In this document: piece after piece, positions 34,140-42,297 of the stretch
How positions within the stretch are numbered: the first letter of the stretch is position 1
How the letters are laid out: the number at the start of each line of letters is the position of its first letter
Source of the DNA: Ferruginibacter yonginensis
GTDB lineage: Bacteria; Bacteroidota; Bacteroidia; Chitinophagales; Chitinophagaceae
Direction: 5' to 3'
DNA: 64,000 nt
NCBI RefSeq assembly: GCF_042651465.1
Contig: NZ_JBHSCZ010000001.1
Span: forward strand, 1,054,001 to 1,118,000
The notes under the pieces: model-generated
What the model was told of the DNA's origin: nothing
Seen by the model: only the letters and a program-made list of their open reading frames with translations
Database searches by the model: none
Program-made: the position numbers and the translations under genes

Positions 34140-34796
34140 TTAAAACTGCATTTCTTTTACACTATCACTCACTTTTAAAGGAGCTGCTGTTTTTTGTATA
34201 ACTTCATCAACAGTAACACCCGGTGCTACTTCAATTAATAAAAAACCTGTTGGGGTAACATCGATCACTGCCAAATCAGTTACTATTTTTTTTACGCAAT
34301 TGGTACCTGTTAAAGGCAACGTACAGTTTTTCAACAATTTACTTTCACCAGCTGGGTTGGTATGCATCATAGCCACAATTATGTTTTTGGCACTTGCTAC
34401 CAAATCCATAGCTCCACCCATACCTTTTACCATTTTACCGGGTATTTTCCAATTAGCAATATCACCCTTTTCACTAACCTCCATTGCACCCAAAACGGTT
34501 AGGTTTATTTTGCCAGAACGAATCATTCCGAAGCTCAATGCACTGTCAAAAATAGAGGAGCCTGGTAAAGTTGTAATGGTTTGTTTACCTGCATTGATTA
34601 AATCAGCATCTTCATGGCCCTCAACAGGAAAAGGCCCCATGCCCAATAAACCATTTTCACTTTGCAATACTACATTCATACCAGCAGGTATATAATTGGC
34701 AACCAAAGTTGGTATACCAATACCGAGGTTTACATAAAAACCATCTTGCAGCTCTTGTGCAATTCGTTGAGCAATTTGAAATTTATTTAATGCCAT
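34140..34796 (-). CDS. scoB: 3-oxoacid CoA-transferase subunit B
   Basis: A 218-residue subunit. AQRIAQELQDGFYVNLGIGIPTLVANYIP, then VVLQSENGLLGMGPFP, where the Glu of SENG forms the covalent CoA thioester, and GAMEVSEKGDIANWKIPGKMVKGMGGAMDLV. The enzyme, with ScoA, moves CoA from succinyl-CoA to acetoacetate. It lies 46 bp after scoA at the 3' end of the bamD operon. Confidence 0.95.
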   Translation of the reverse strand: MALNKFQIAQRIAQELQDGFYVNLGIGIPTLVANYIPAGMNVVLQSENGLLGMGPFPVEGHEDADLINAGKQTITTLPGSSIFDSALSFGMIRSGKINLTVLGAMEVSEKGDIANWKIPGKMVKGMGGAMDLVASAKNIIVAMMHTNPAGESKLLKNCTLPLTGTNCVKKIVTDLAVIDVTPTGFLLIEVAPGVTVDEVIQKTAAPLKVSDSVKEMQF

Positions 34797-34842
34797 AAAA
34801 AATTATTTTTGAAAGCGAACAACGCTTGTGCATTATTGAAGT

Positions 34843-35541
34843 TTATGATTTTTTTTGAACAGTACGTTGTTCAATTCTTTTTTCGTAATGACTACCTTGA
34901 AAAATGGCATGTACATAAATGCCTGGTGTATGTATAAAATTAGGATCTAAAGTACCATCAGGCACTAACTCTTCAACCTCAGCAATAGTATACTTTGCTG
35001 CCATAGCCATTAAAGGGTTGAAATTACGTGCTGTATCTTTATAAATTAAATTACCTTGATGATCGCCTTTCCAAGCTTTCACAATGGCAACATCTGCCTC
35101 AAAAGCATATTCCATTAGGTAATCTTTGCCATTAAAATTTCGTACTTCTTTACCTACGGCTACTTCGGTACCTACACCTGCAGGTGTAAAAATTGCAGGC
35201 ATACCATAGCCAGCTGCCATGCAACGTGTAGCCAATGTGCCTTGTGGTATTAACTCAACTTCTAATTCGCCAGAAAGGAGTTGACGCTCAAATTCAGCAT
35301 TTTCACCAACATAAGAAGCAATCATTTTTTTTACTTGCTTTTGCTGCAACATTAAACCAATACCAAAATCATCAACACCTGCATTGTTTGAAATACAGGT
35401 TAAATTTTTAACGCCTTTGGCCACCAAAGCAGCAATACAGTTTTCAGGTATACCACATAAACCAAAACCGCCCAACATGAGGGTTTGACCATCTTGAATA
35501 TCTTTTATTGCTTCGTCAGCGTTATTCTTTATTTTGTTCAT
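34843..35541 (-). CDS. scoA: 3-oxoacid CoA-transferase subunit A
   Basis: A 232-residue subunit with GQTLMLGGFGLCGIPENCIAALV at the N-terminus, TCISNNAGVDDFGIGLMLQ, YVGENAEFERQLLSGELEVELIPQGTLATRCMAAGYGMPAIFTPAGVGT, all typical for succinyl-CoA:3-ketoacid transferase subunit A. Its start overlaps the 3' end of the DUF4296 gene by 20 bp, so it is translationally linked to the envelope genes upstream, although no functional link is known. Confidence 0.95.
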   Translation of the reverse strand: MNKIKNNADEAIKDIQDGQTLMLGGFGLCGIPENCIAALVAKGVKNLTCISNNAGVDDFGIGLMLQQKQVKKMIASYVGENAEFERQLLSGELEVELIPQGTLATRCMAAGYGMPAIFTPAGVGTEVAVGKEVRNFNGKDYLMEYAFEADVAIVKAWKGDHQGNLIYKDTARNFNPLMAMAAKYTIAEVEELVPDGTLDPNFIHTPGIYVHAIFQGSHYEKRIEQRTVQKKS

Positions 35542-35902
35542 TCTTTACTTTTAATAAATTTTTGTACCGCTCACTCTGTTTTCGGGTATTTTGATGGGTC
35601 ATGATAGAATCTAAAATAGGGCGCATTAATTCTTCATGCTCGATGTAATACTTATAACTATTGTAGAAGGTACTTTTATCAGTTTGGTATTTCTTAAATA
35701 TTTTCTCTTGAATAACTAAATTTTCTTTTTCTAAATCAAGTAAGGTATCCTTTGCTAAATATTCTTTAGTAAAGGCATCGGCCATAAATTGATCTAATAA
35801 TATGGCCTCCATTTTAGCTGGAGGCAAAATATCGTTAGGAGCCTTATTATTACAACTTGATAAAGCTACAATCAAACAAAATAATAAAATTAATTGCTTC
35901 AT
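35522..35902 (-). CDS. DUF4296 lipoprotein
   Basis: A 126-residue lipoprotein: MKQLILLFCLIVALSSC with the lipobox Cys at 17. The helical domain starts PNDILPPAKMEAILLDQFMADAF, the DUF4296 pattern common in Bacteroidota, and ends in a Lys/Glu/Asn-rich tail. Function unknown. The start codon overlaps the DUF4835 stop by one base and the 3' end overlaps scoA by 20 bp. Confidence 0.85.
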   Translation of the reverse strand: MKQLILLFCLIVALSSCNNKAPNDILPPAKMEAILLDQFMADAFTKEYLAKDTLLDLEKENLVIQEKIFKKYQTDKSTFYNSYKYYIEHEELMRPILDSIMTHQNTRKQSERYKNLLKVKNEQNKE

Positions 35903-36819
35903 TATTTCAAGCCTTCTTTATAGTTATTTGCATTGGTAACATCAAGCCTAGTGAGTAGTTCAATAGCTTTGGCTTTATCCTGAGGGAGTGCTTTTGAAAA
36001 TACTTTTATCAACTCATTAGATTTTCCTTGAAAGAAAAACTGATTGATCATGGTATTAGGGTTTTCGTTGTTAAAAACCGCTAATTGATTTAATACATTG
36101 ATGATTTCTGACCGAGCTGTATTTTCATCATCGTACAATTTATCAAGCCCTAAACGATAATAATTATAGTACACATCATTCATGATGGCGTATCGGGTAT
36201 TGAGCATATTATCTACCAACCAATACCTGTTTCTAATACCATCAAATGCTTTCCAACCTTTAATACCTCTTCCATCAGGCGCATTGTTAACGATATTTTG
36301 AGCTTTTAAGAAGTTTGCTTCGCCACCTCTTATTGCAAATGATTCATTATCAAAAGCTATAATCATGTTGGCATAATAAGCAAATATGGCTGTAAGGTTT
36401 GAGAGTTGTGCATCAGAACCAGTAACCCGATTGTCGTTAAATTCTAATTGCTGAAATTCAATGTATTTAAAAATGATATCATCATCTTTAAAATTAATGA
36501 TGGGCGATAAATAGTTGGTATTATACACCGGACGAGCCACCTGTATGGTGAGTGAGCCACTGTAAACATTTAATTCTTCTGTTGATTGTATATTTAAAAA
36601 GAAGGTACAGTCAATTTTTTCATTGGGTGCATATGCATCTTTACTCCATTTTCTATTATTTAAAAAATTGTTGAGTGCATTTTGTAAGGTTAAAAAAGTA
36701 TTTTTATTAACGGTATTGTTTACCTGCGCTGCTGATACGGTTACCCTTGCATTGAGCTCTTGTGCATAACCGTAAAAACTTGCAACAGTAAAAATAATGA
36801 CACTTACTATTTTTTGCAT
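35902..36819 (-). CDS. DUF4835 secreted protein
   Basis: A 305-residue exported protein (signal peptide ending FYGYAQELNARVTV). The ELNARVTVSAAQVNNTVN start, a repeated NxxxFxxLQNALNNFLNNRKW segment and the central VYSGSLTIQVARPVYNTNYLSP fit DUF4835, a family almost restricted to Bacteroidota and usually next to coaBC. Function unknown; periplasmic location likely. The gap to coaBC is 1 bp. Confidence 0.9.
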   Translation of the reverse strand: MQKIVSVIIFTVASFYGYAQELNARVTVSAAQVNNTVNKNTFLTLQNALNNFLNNRKWSKDAYAPNEKIDCTFFLNIQSTEELNVYSGSLTIQVARPVYNTNYLSPIINFKDDDIIFKYIEFQQLEFNDNRVTGSDAQLSNLTAIFAYYANMIIAFDNESFAIRGGEANFLKAQNIVNNAPDGRGIKGWKAFDGIRNRYWLVDNMLNTRYAIMNDVYYNYYRLGLDKLYDDENTARSEIINVLNQLAVFNNENPNTMINQFFFQGKSNELIKVFSKALPQDKAKAIELLTRLDVTNANNYKEGLK

Positions 36820-36820
36820 A

Positions 36821-38005
36821 TTAGTGGTTTAATATTGTATGGATGATATCATGAGCTACCGCTTCTTTAGTTTTTGTTTCAAAAGATGTTACTGTACCTC
36901 CTTTACTAAATATGGTAATTTTATTGGTGTCTTTCCCAAAACCAGCATCTTTATCTTTCATGGAATTAAGCACTATAAAATCAGCATTTTTTTGTTGCAA
37001 TTTAAGCAATGCATATTCATTTTCATTATTGGTTTCTAAAGCAAAACCGACCAATATTTGATGATCTTTTTTTATGGTGCCTAAATGTTTTAATATATCG
37101 GGTGTTTTGGTAAAGGCTATATTTAGGTTTTGATCAGACTTTTTTATTTTTTCTGTTGCTACATGAACAGGGGTATAATCTGCCACTGCAGCACACATGA
37201 TAGCAATATCGGTTTTATCAAAAACATGAATACAGGCATCCATCATTTGTTGGGCAGTAACCACTCGTACTATATTGGTGTTTGGTGGTACCACTTCATT
37301 GGTTGGGCCCAGCACCAAGGTTACAGTAGCGCCACGTTGGTAACAAGCAGTTGCTAAGGCTATACCCATTTTACCTGTACTGTGGTTACTGATATACCTT
37401 ACAGGGTCAATAGCTTCTTGTGTAGGACCAGCCGTTATCAATACAGTTTTACCTTGTAGGTCATTACTGTCTTGAAAATATTGGTTCAAGTAATCAACGA
37501 TGTATTCAGGCTCGGCCATGCGACCTTCACCCATTAACCCACTTGCCAAAAACCCATTTGCTACAGGTATAATGGTATTTCCAAAACTGGCAAGTTTTTC
37601 AATATTTTGTTTGGTAGATGAATGATGCCACATATCTTCATCCATAGCAGGTGCAATCATTACTTTACAGGTGGCTGATAAATAAATGGCTTGTAAAATA
37701 TTATCACAAATACCATGAGCCATTTTAGCGATAGTATTACAACTAGCAGGGGCTATCACCATTACATCGGCCCAACGGCCAAGCATTACATGGTTACTCC
37801 AAGTATCTTCTTCAAATAAATGTGTAAGCACTTTATTATTTGATAGGGTTGATAATGTGAGAGGCGTAATAAAATGGGTAGCAGCTTTCGTCATTACTAC
37901 TTTAACGATTGCACCATTTTTTACCAATAGTCTAGTTAGTGCAGCTGCCTTATACGCAGCTATACTTCCTGAAACGCCTAATAGAATTTTTTTTCCTTGC
38001 AGCAT
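36821..38005 (-). CDS. coaBC: Bifunctional phosphopantothenoylcysteine synthetase/decarboxylase
   Basis: A 394-residue enzyme carrying out two steps of coenzyme A synthesis. The N-terminal flavoprotein decarboxylase (residues 1-185) has ILLGVSGSIAAYKAAAL, APASCNTIAKMAHGICDN and PAMDEDMWHH. The C-terminal ligase has VLITAGPTQEAIDPVRYISNHSTGKMG, CAAVADYTP and KIKKSDQNLNIAFTKTPDIL. Order and length are normal. Part of the bamD-rpoZ-coaBC-DUF4835 operon. Confidence 0.97.
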   Translation of the reverse strand: MLQGKKILLGVSGSIAAYKAAALTRLLVKNGAIVKVVMTKAATHFITPLTLSTLSNNKVLTHLFEEDTWSNHVMLGRWADVMVIAPASCNTIAKMAHGICDNILQAIYLSATCKVMIAPAMDEDMWHHSSTKQNIEKLASFGNTIIPVANGFLASGLMGEGRMAEPEYIVDYLNQYFQDSNDLQGKTVLITAGPTQEAIDPVRYISNHSTGKMGIALATACYQRGATVTLVLGPTNEVVPPNTNIVRVVTAQQMMDACIHVFDKTDIAIMCAAVADYTPVHVATEKIKKSDQNLNIAFTKTPDILKHLGTIKKDHQILVGFALETNNENEYALLKLQQKNADFIVLNSMKDKDAGFGKDTNKITIFSKGGTVTSFETKTKEAVAHDIIHTILNH

Positions 38006-38078
38006 AAATAAAAAACGACGGCAAAACCGTCGTTAAAATTATAAATAATTACTTGAATGCCATCTGTAAAACTGAATA

Positions 38079-38420
38079 TTAACTAAAAAGATCTTCATCA
38101 TTTCTACGGAAGTAAACTTTATCTTCCAAAAACTCAGTAGTAGCTAATAAAGCCGCATTAGGCATACGCTCATAAGCCCTTGAAATTTCAATTTGTTCTT
38201 TATTCTCATGAATTTCTTCTAGGCTATCAGTATGGCTAGCAAACTCTTCTAATTTACTGTGCAACTCTTCTTTAACACTGATGTTAATTTGATTTGCTCT
38301 TTTTGCCATTACTGCAATTGATTCGTATAAATTACCTGTTTTATCTTTCATATCAGATAATTTCTTTGGCTCAACACTGCTACTTGTGTTAGAGCTTAGC
38401 TGACGGCGTAGTTTGCTCAT
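38079..38420 (-). CDS. rpoZ: RNA polymerase omega subunit (Bacteroidota type)
   Basis: A 113-residue protein. MKDKTGNLYESIAVMAKRANQINISVKEELHSKLEEF fits the Rpb6/omega fold, with the conserved ARRAxQI-like core AKRANQI, and the C-terminal half is the extended form found in Bacteroidota. It stabilises assembly of RNA polymerase on beta'. Its first 32 bp overlap the end of bamD, a tight coupling of transcription and outer-membrane assembly genes. Confidence 0.88.
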   Translation of the reverse strand: MSKLRRQLSSNTSSSVEPKKLSDMKDKTGNLYESIAVMAKRANQINISVKEELHSKLEEFASHTDSLEEIHENKEQIEISRAYERMPNAALLATTEFLEDKVYFRRNDEDLFS

Positions 38421-39219
38421 TTGTAAGTTCTTTTATTTGTTTTTTACTTAAATTACTGTAATCTTCAGCCTCTTTCAATAATTTGCTTTCAGGAAATCGA
38501 TCAGCAAAATCAGAATATTCTGTAGTTACTTTTTCAAAACGTTCTTGTTGTTTTTCAGTAATACTTAATTTTGCGAATTTGTAGTACGACTTTACAACCA
38601 TTAATTTATATTGATCACCTTTTGGTGATTCAGGGAAATTATTTAATAAATTGTCGAATGCAATACCGGCTGATCTGTATTGCCCTAAATTATAATACAA
38701 TTGTGCAGCCCTTTCTTCTTTTAGCTCAAGCTTAGCCCTACCCTCATCAATAATATCAGATGCTTGTTTGTTACGGGGCGATCCTGGATGCGTATTAATA
38801 AACGTTTGCATCATATTCATCGCCTTCAATGTATTGGTTTGCTCTAATTCAATTTTCGGGCTTTCCTTAAAATAACAATACGCTCTTGTAAAATCAACTT
38901 CTTCTGCTCTCGGGCTATTCGGAAATACTTCTAAATAACCTTTAAACAGGTTTTCTGCATCTTTATATTGCTTATCATAATAAAAGCAAAATGCATATTT
39001 GTAATATAGATCTTCAAATTTTTCAGACCCTTTCATTGCAGGAAACAATTCTTCGTATAATAACTGGGCATTACGGTACTTCTTTTTAGCATAGTATTCG
39101 TCAGCTTTCTGCAATTTGTAGTTTATATCTGTACTCTTTTGGATTTTACTAAACTTACTGCAAGAGGTTGCCCCCGCTAAAATACCAACAATAAAAAATA
39201 ACTTGAAAATCGACTTCAT
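38389..39219 (-). CDS. bamD: Outer-membrane assembly lipoprotein BamD
   Basis: A 276-residue lipoprotein with lipobox AGATSC (MKSIFKLFFIVGILAGATSCSKF). Five TPR-like helix pairs follow, including KADEYYAKKKYRNAQLLYEELFP, YYKYAFCFYYDKQYKDAENLFKGYLEVFPNSPRAEEV and YYNLGQYRSAGIAFDNLLNNFPESP. BamD scaffolds the BAM complex that inserts beta-barrels. I start it at 39219 (Met before the signal peptide), not at the open frame to 39240. A TAATTTTA element (39229-39236) is just upstream. First gene of the operon down to scoB. Confidence 0.93.
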   Translation of the reverse strand: MKSIFKLFFIVGILAGATSCSKFSKIQKSTDINYKLQKADEYYAKKKYRNAQLLYEELFPAMKGSEKFEDLYYKYAFCFYYDKQYKDAENLFKGYLEVFPNSPRAEEVDFTRAYCYFKESPKIELEQTNTLKAMNMMQTFINTHPGSPRNKQASDIIDEGRAKLELKEERAAQLYYNLGQYRSAGIAFDNLLNNFPESPKGDQYKLMVVKSYYKFAKLSITEKQQERFEKVTTEYSDFADRFPESKLLKEAEDYSNLSKKQIKELTNEQTTPSAKL

Positions 39220-39346
39220 AAAGAGTTGTAAAATTAGCAATTTTTTTTCAAATGTCTACTAATAATATTTAGCTTCCAAAATAAGTACGTTAATGTAATT
39301 GTAATAAAACAAGTAATCAATTCATTATTAAAGTTGATGGCAAAAA

Positions 39347-39372
39347 AAAGCCCTTCTAAAAAGAAGGGCTTT
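39347..39372 (-). terminator. Terminator of the OmpA-family gene
   Basis: Stem AAAGCCCTTCT / AGAAGGGCTTT (4-base loop), with T-rich sequence beyond on the minus strand, 24 bp after the stop codon. Confidence 0.85.
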
Positions 39373-39395
39373 CGTTATTAAGCAAAATATTGATA

Positions 39396-41090
39396 TTAGT
39401 TAGATTTGATATCAACAGTGTTTTTGTTAGTACCATCACCAACTTCGCAGTTAGTTGAGATACGATCAGCACTGATACCTTCTTTTTCTACTAAGTAATT
39501 TTTGATAGCTTCGTTACGCTTGTTACATACTGCTTGAGATGCTTTAGAAGCCTCAGGGTAACCATTTACAGTAATAGAACATGTAGGGTTAGCTTTTAAC
39601 TTAGAAGCAACAGTAGCTAACATTGCTTTAGCATCGTTACTCAATGTTTGAACATTTCCTTTGAAAGTTAAACTTGGGTAATCGCTAGGGCAAGTAACCG
39701 GTGGAACAACTACTGCATTTTTGCAACATGCAGGCTCTGGACATTTACCAATACCATCAGCATCTACTGGTTGACACTCTGTAGGCGTAATTAATTGCTT
39801 GTCTTTACAATCTGGAACACCATCACCATCAGTATCTTTAGTTACACCGTGTGTATCAACAGGGCAACCAGCTGGAGTGTTTGGTTCACGATCTAATTGA
39901 TCAACTACACCATCACCATCAGCATCTTCGTAAGATGGTTTTGGTAATTTCATGTGCTTAGGCGTATTTAATTCGCTGTAAGCATAATCTAATGGGTTTA
40001 ACCAGTATAAAGGCTCAACAGATTTACCCCCTAAGTTAAAGTTTAAACCAACTGATGCATAGTTGTATGAATCAAAATCTCTTGTTTCAGCAGCATCACC
40101 AACTGGGTTTTCTTGGTATTGTTGACCATCCAATAAATCATCCTTAATTAATGTGAAACGCTCTTCAATAGCTAAATTAATTCTTTTACCTAACTTGAAT
40201 GCAACACCGGCAATTAAAGTACCAGATGGTTTTAAAGTATTGCTACCTAACTTAGGACGAGTACCACTTCTGTTAATGTTATTTTGGCCAGCACTTTCAT
40301 AAGTATCATCCATTCCGTTTTTCAATTCCTTTAAAATATCTTTACGGTTTTTGTAGAAACTTTCGCCAGTTGCAGCATATTTATTAAAAACATTTCTAAA
40401 CAAAGTTGCGTAGTTTCCGCCGCCATTTCCATCATTTAAAGCGTTTACTTTTGTTTCATATAAACTAGCACCAAAACCAGCACCAACATAAATATTGAAA
40501 CCAGTTTTAGCTTTGTGGAATCTTACATTGTTCAAAGTAAAAATACCTTGTAAACTTAAATCCTGCACTTTTGTTTTGTAATTGTAAAATACGTAGTCAG
40601 CATTACCAGTGGTAGTAGTTGTGGCGTTTGCATTTACGATAGGACCAGCTTGTGTACGCAATGGTGCAAAATAACCAGCATTTCTCCATGGATCATTTTT
40701 GTAAAAGTTGTTAGAACCTTTCCAGTTCATACCCTTACCAATACCATTAACATATTGTAATCTTAAAGAGAACAAATAACCCAATGCTTTTCTTACGTGA
40801 ATTCCAAAGTTAGGCGCTGTAAAAGGACGAGATGAAACGTCACCACTCACAGTAAAAATACCTGTACTCACACCAACTTCCCACATGTTACGAGGTTTAG
40901 CTGGAAATGAATAGTTGTTATTCCAGAACTCGTTTTGTTGACCCATTTTTTTGCTTGGAACAACTGATGAATCGTAGATGCTGTATCCACCATTCATATA
41001 ACCGTTGTTTGCACCCTCAGTTTGTGCAATCGCACTCACCGAAACAAGCATTAAAAGGGTTACTAATAATTTTAACTTTTTGCTTACCAT
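39396..41090 (-). CDS. OmpA-family outer-membrane protein with TSP3-type repeats
   Basis: A 564-residue protein. Signal peptide (LLVTLLMLVSVSAIAQ); N-terminal beta-barrel to about residue 370; calcium-binding thrombospondin type 3 repeats (DADGDGVVDQLDREPNTP, DTDGDGVPDCKDK) at about 385-425; a Cys-rich link; and a C-terminal peptidoglycan-binding OmpA domain (SLTFKGNVQTLSNDAKAMLATVASKLKANPTCSITVNGYPEA, then NKRNEAIKNYLVEKEGISADRI). It anchors the outer membrane to peptidoglycan. The consensus promoter and terminator suggest a strongly expressed single gene. Confidence 0.93.
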   Translation of the reverse strand: MVSKKLKLLVTLLMLVSVSAIAQTEGANNGYMNGGYSIYDSSVVPSKKMGQQNEFWNNNYSFPAKPRNMWEVGVSTGIFTVSGDVSSRPFTAPNFGIHVRKALGYLFSLRLQYVNGIGKGMNWKGSNNFYKNDPWRNAGYFAPLRTQAGPIVNANATTTTTGNADYVFYNYKTKVQDLSLQGIFTLNNVRFHKAKTGFNIYVGAGFGASLYETKVNALNDGNGGGNYATLFRNVFNKYAATGESFYKNRKDILKELKNGMDDTYESAGQNNINRSGTRPKLGSNTLKPSGTLIAGVAFKLGKRINLAIEERFTLIKDDLLDGQQYQENPVGDAAETRDFDSYNYASVGLNFNLGGKSVEPLYWLNPLDYAYSELNTPKHMKLPKPSYEDADGDGVVDQLDREPNTPAGCPVDTHGVTKDTDGDGVPDCKDKQLITPTECQPVDADGIGKCPEPACCKNAVVVPPVTCPSDYPSLTFKGNVQTLSNDAKAMLATVASKLKANPTCSITVNGYPEASKASQAVCNKRNEAIKNYLVEKEGISADRISTNCEVGDGTNKNTVDIKSN

Positions 41091-41137
41091 AACTTAATAA
41101 TTGTTGAATTTTCGAAAATTTTCTGATTGATTAATTG

Positions 41138-41168
41138 CAAATGTATACAACTGTGTTAAATGTACAAA
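41138..41168 (-). promoter_or_regulatory. OmpA-gene promoter: TTTG-N19-TACATTTG
   Basis: On the minus strand TTTG (41165-41168) and TACATTTG (41138-41145) lie 19 bp apart, the same arrangement and -7 box as for pckA; about 40 nt of leader precede the ATG. Confidence 0.75.
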
Positions 41169-41330
41169 GTTTTTTTATCATTTCTTTATAATTTAACCTT
41201 GGCGTAATTTGTTATCTTATGACATCATAATCACTTGGTTAGTTGCATAAAACGAAAAAAAATATATTATTTACATAAAACACACATTATTACCAATAAG
41301 CTATCTTAAATTGCCATTTTAAATCATTGG

Positions 41331-42293
41331 ATGAAAGGTATTACAGCAATTATTGGTGAGGAGTTAAAAGTATTTGAATCAAAATTTTCAGATGCGGTTA
41401 AAAGTAATACCCCCTTATTAGATACGGTGATGAAGTACATCATCAAAAGAAAAGGCAAACAACTCCGCCCCATGTTTGTGTTTTTAAGTGCCAAATTACA
41501 TGGGCCCATAAATGAAAGTACCTACCGTGCAGCTGCCTTGGTTGAAATGTTACACACAGCCACCCTTGTGCATGATGATGTGGTAGATGAATCAATGGAA
41601 CGCCGAGGTTTTTTTTCTATAAATGCAGTTTGGAAAAATAAAATTGCGGTTTTGGTAGGCGACTACCTATTGTCAAAAGGCTTATTACTTTCAACTGATA
41701 ACAATGAGTTTGAACAATTAAGGATATTATCTGGCGCCATTAAACAAATGAGTGAAGGCGAATTGTTACAAATTGAAAAAACCCGAAAATTAAATATTGA
41801 CGAAGCTGTATATTTTGAAATTATTAAAAATAAAACAGCTTCACTTTTATCATCTGCCTGTGGCGTAGGAGCTTATAGCACCACCCAAAATAAAGACATT
41901 TGCGAACAAATGAAATTATTTGGCGAAAAAACAGGCATCGCCTTTCAAATTAAAGATGACTTATTTGATTATGGTACCGATAATGTTGGCAAACCCACCG
42001 GTAACGATATTCAAGAAAAGAAAATGACCCTACCCCTCATTTATACCCTTAACAATGTAGATAATGCTACCATGAGAAAAATTATTTATATTGTAAAAAA
42101 TAACAATCGAGATAAGCAAAAAGTACAATGGGTAATTGATACAGTAGTAAAAACTGGCGGTATACAATATGCTACTGAAAAAATGATGGAGTATAGAGAT
42201 GCTGCCATTACCATTTTAGATCATTACCCCGATTCGCCTGTAAAAACTGCTTTAAAAGATTTGGTATTTTACACTACCGATAGAAAATTTTAA
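41331..42293 (+). CDS. Polyprenyl diphosphate synthase (long-chain type)
   Basis: A 320-residue trans-prenyltransferase. First aspartate-rich motif is LVHDDVVDESMERRG (DDxxD), second is FQIKDDLFDYGTD (DDxxD). GKQLRPMFVFLSAKL and VGDYLLSKGL are typical. Residues before the first motif suggest long-chain products such as the octaprenyl or solanesyl side chain of menaquinone, but chain length cannot be read with certainty. Followed by recJ after 4 bp. Confidence 0.94.
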   Translation: MKGITAIIGEELKVFESKFSDAVKSNTPLLDTVMKYIIKRKGKQLRPMFVFLSAKLHGPINESTYRAAALVEMLHTATLVHDDVVDESMERRGFFSINAVWKNKIAVLVGDYLLSKGLLLSTDNNEFEQLRILSGAIKQMSEGELLQIEKTRKLNIDEAVYFEIIKNKTASLLSSACGVGAYSTTQNKDICEQMKLFGEKTGIAFQIKDDLFDYGTDNVGKPTGNDIQEKKMTLPLIYTLNNVDNATMRKIIYIVKNNNRDKQKVQWVIDTVVKTGGIQYATEKMMEYRDAAITILDHYPDSPVKTALKDLVFYTTDRKF

Positions 42294-42297
42294 TGCC

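Noticed and set aside
42293..42297. ATG overlapping the polyprenyl synthase stop as the recJ start
   Set aside because: It is out of frame with RecJ; the GTG at 42298 begins the conserved N-terminus.
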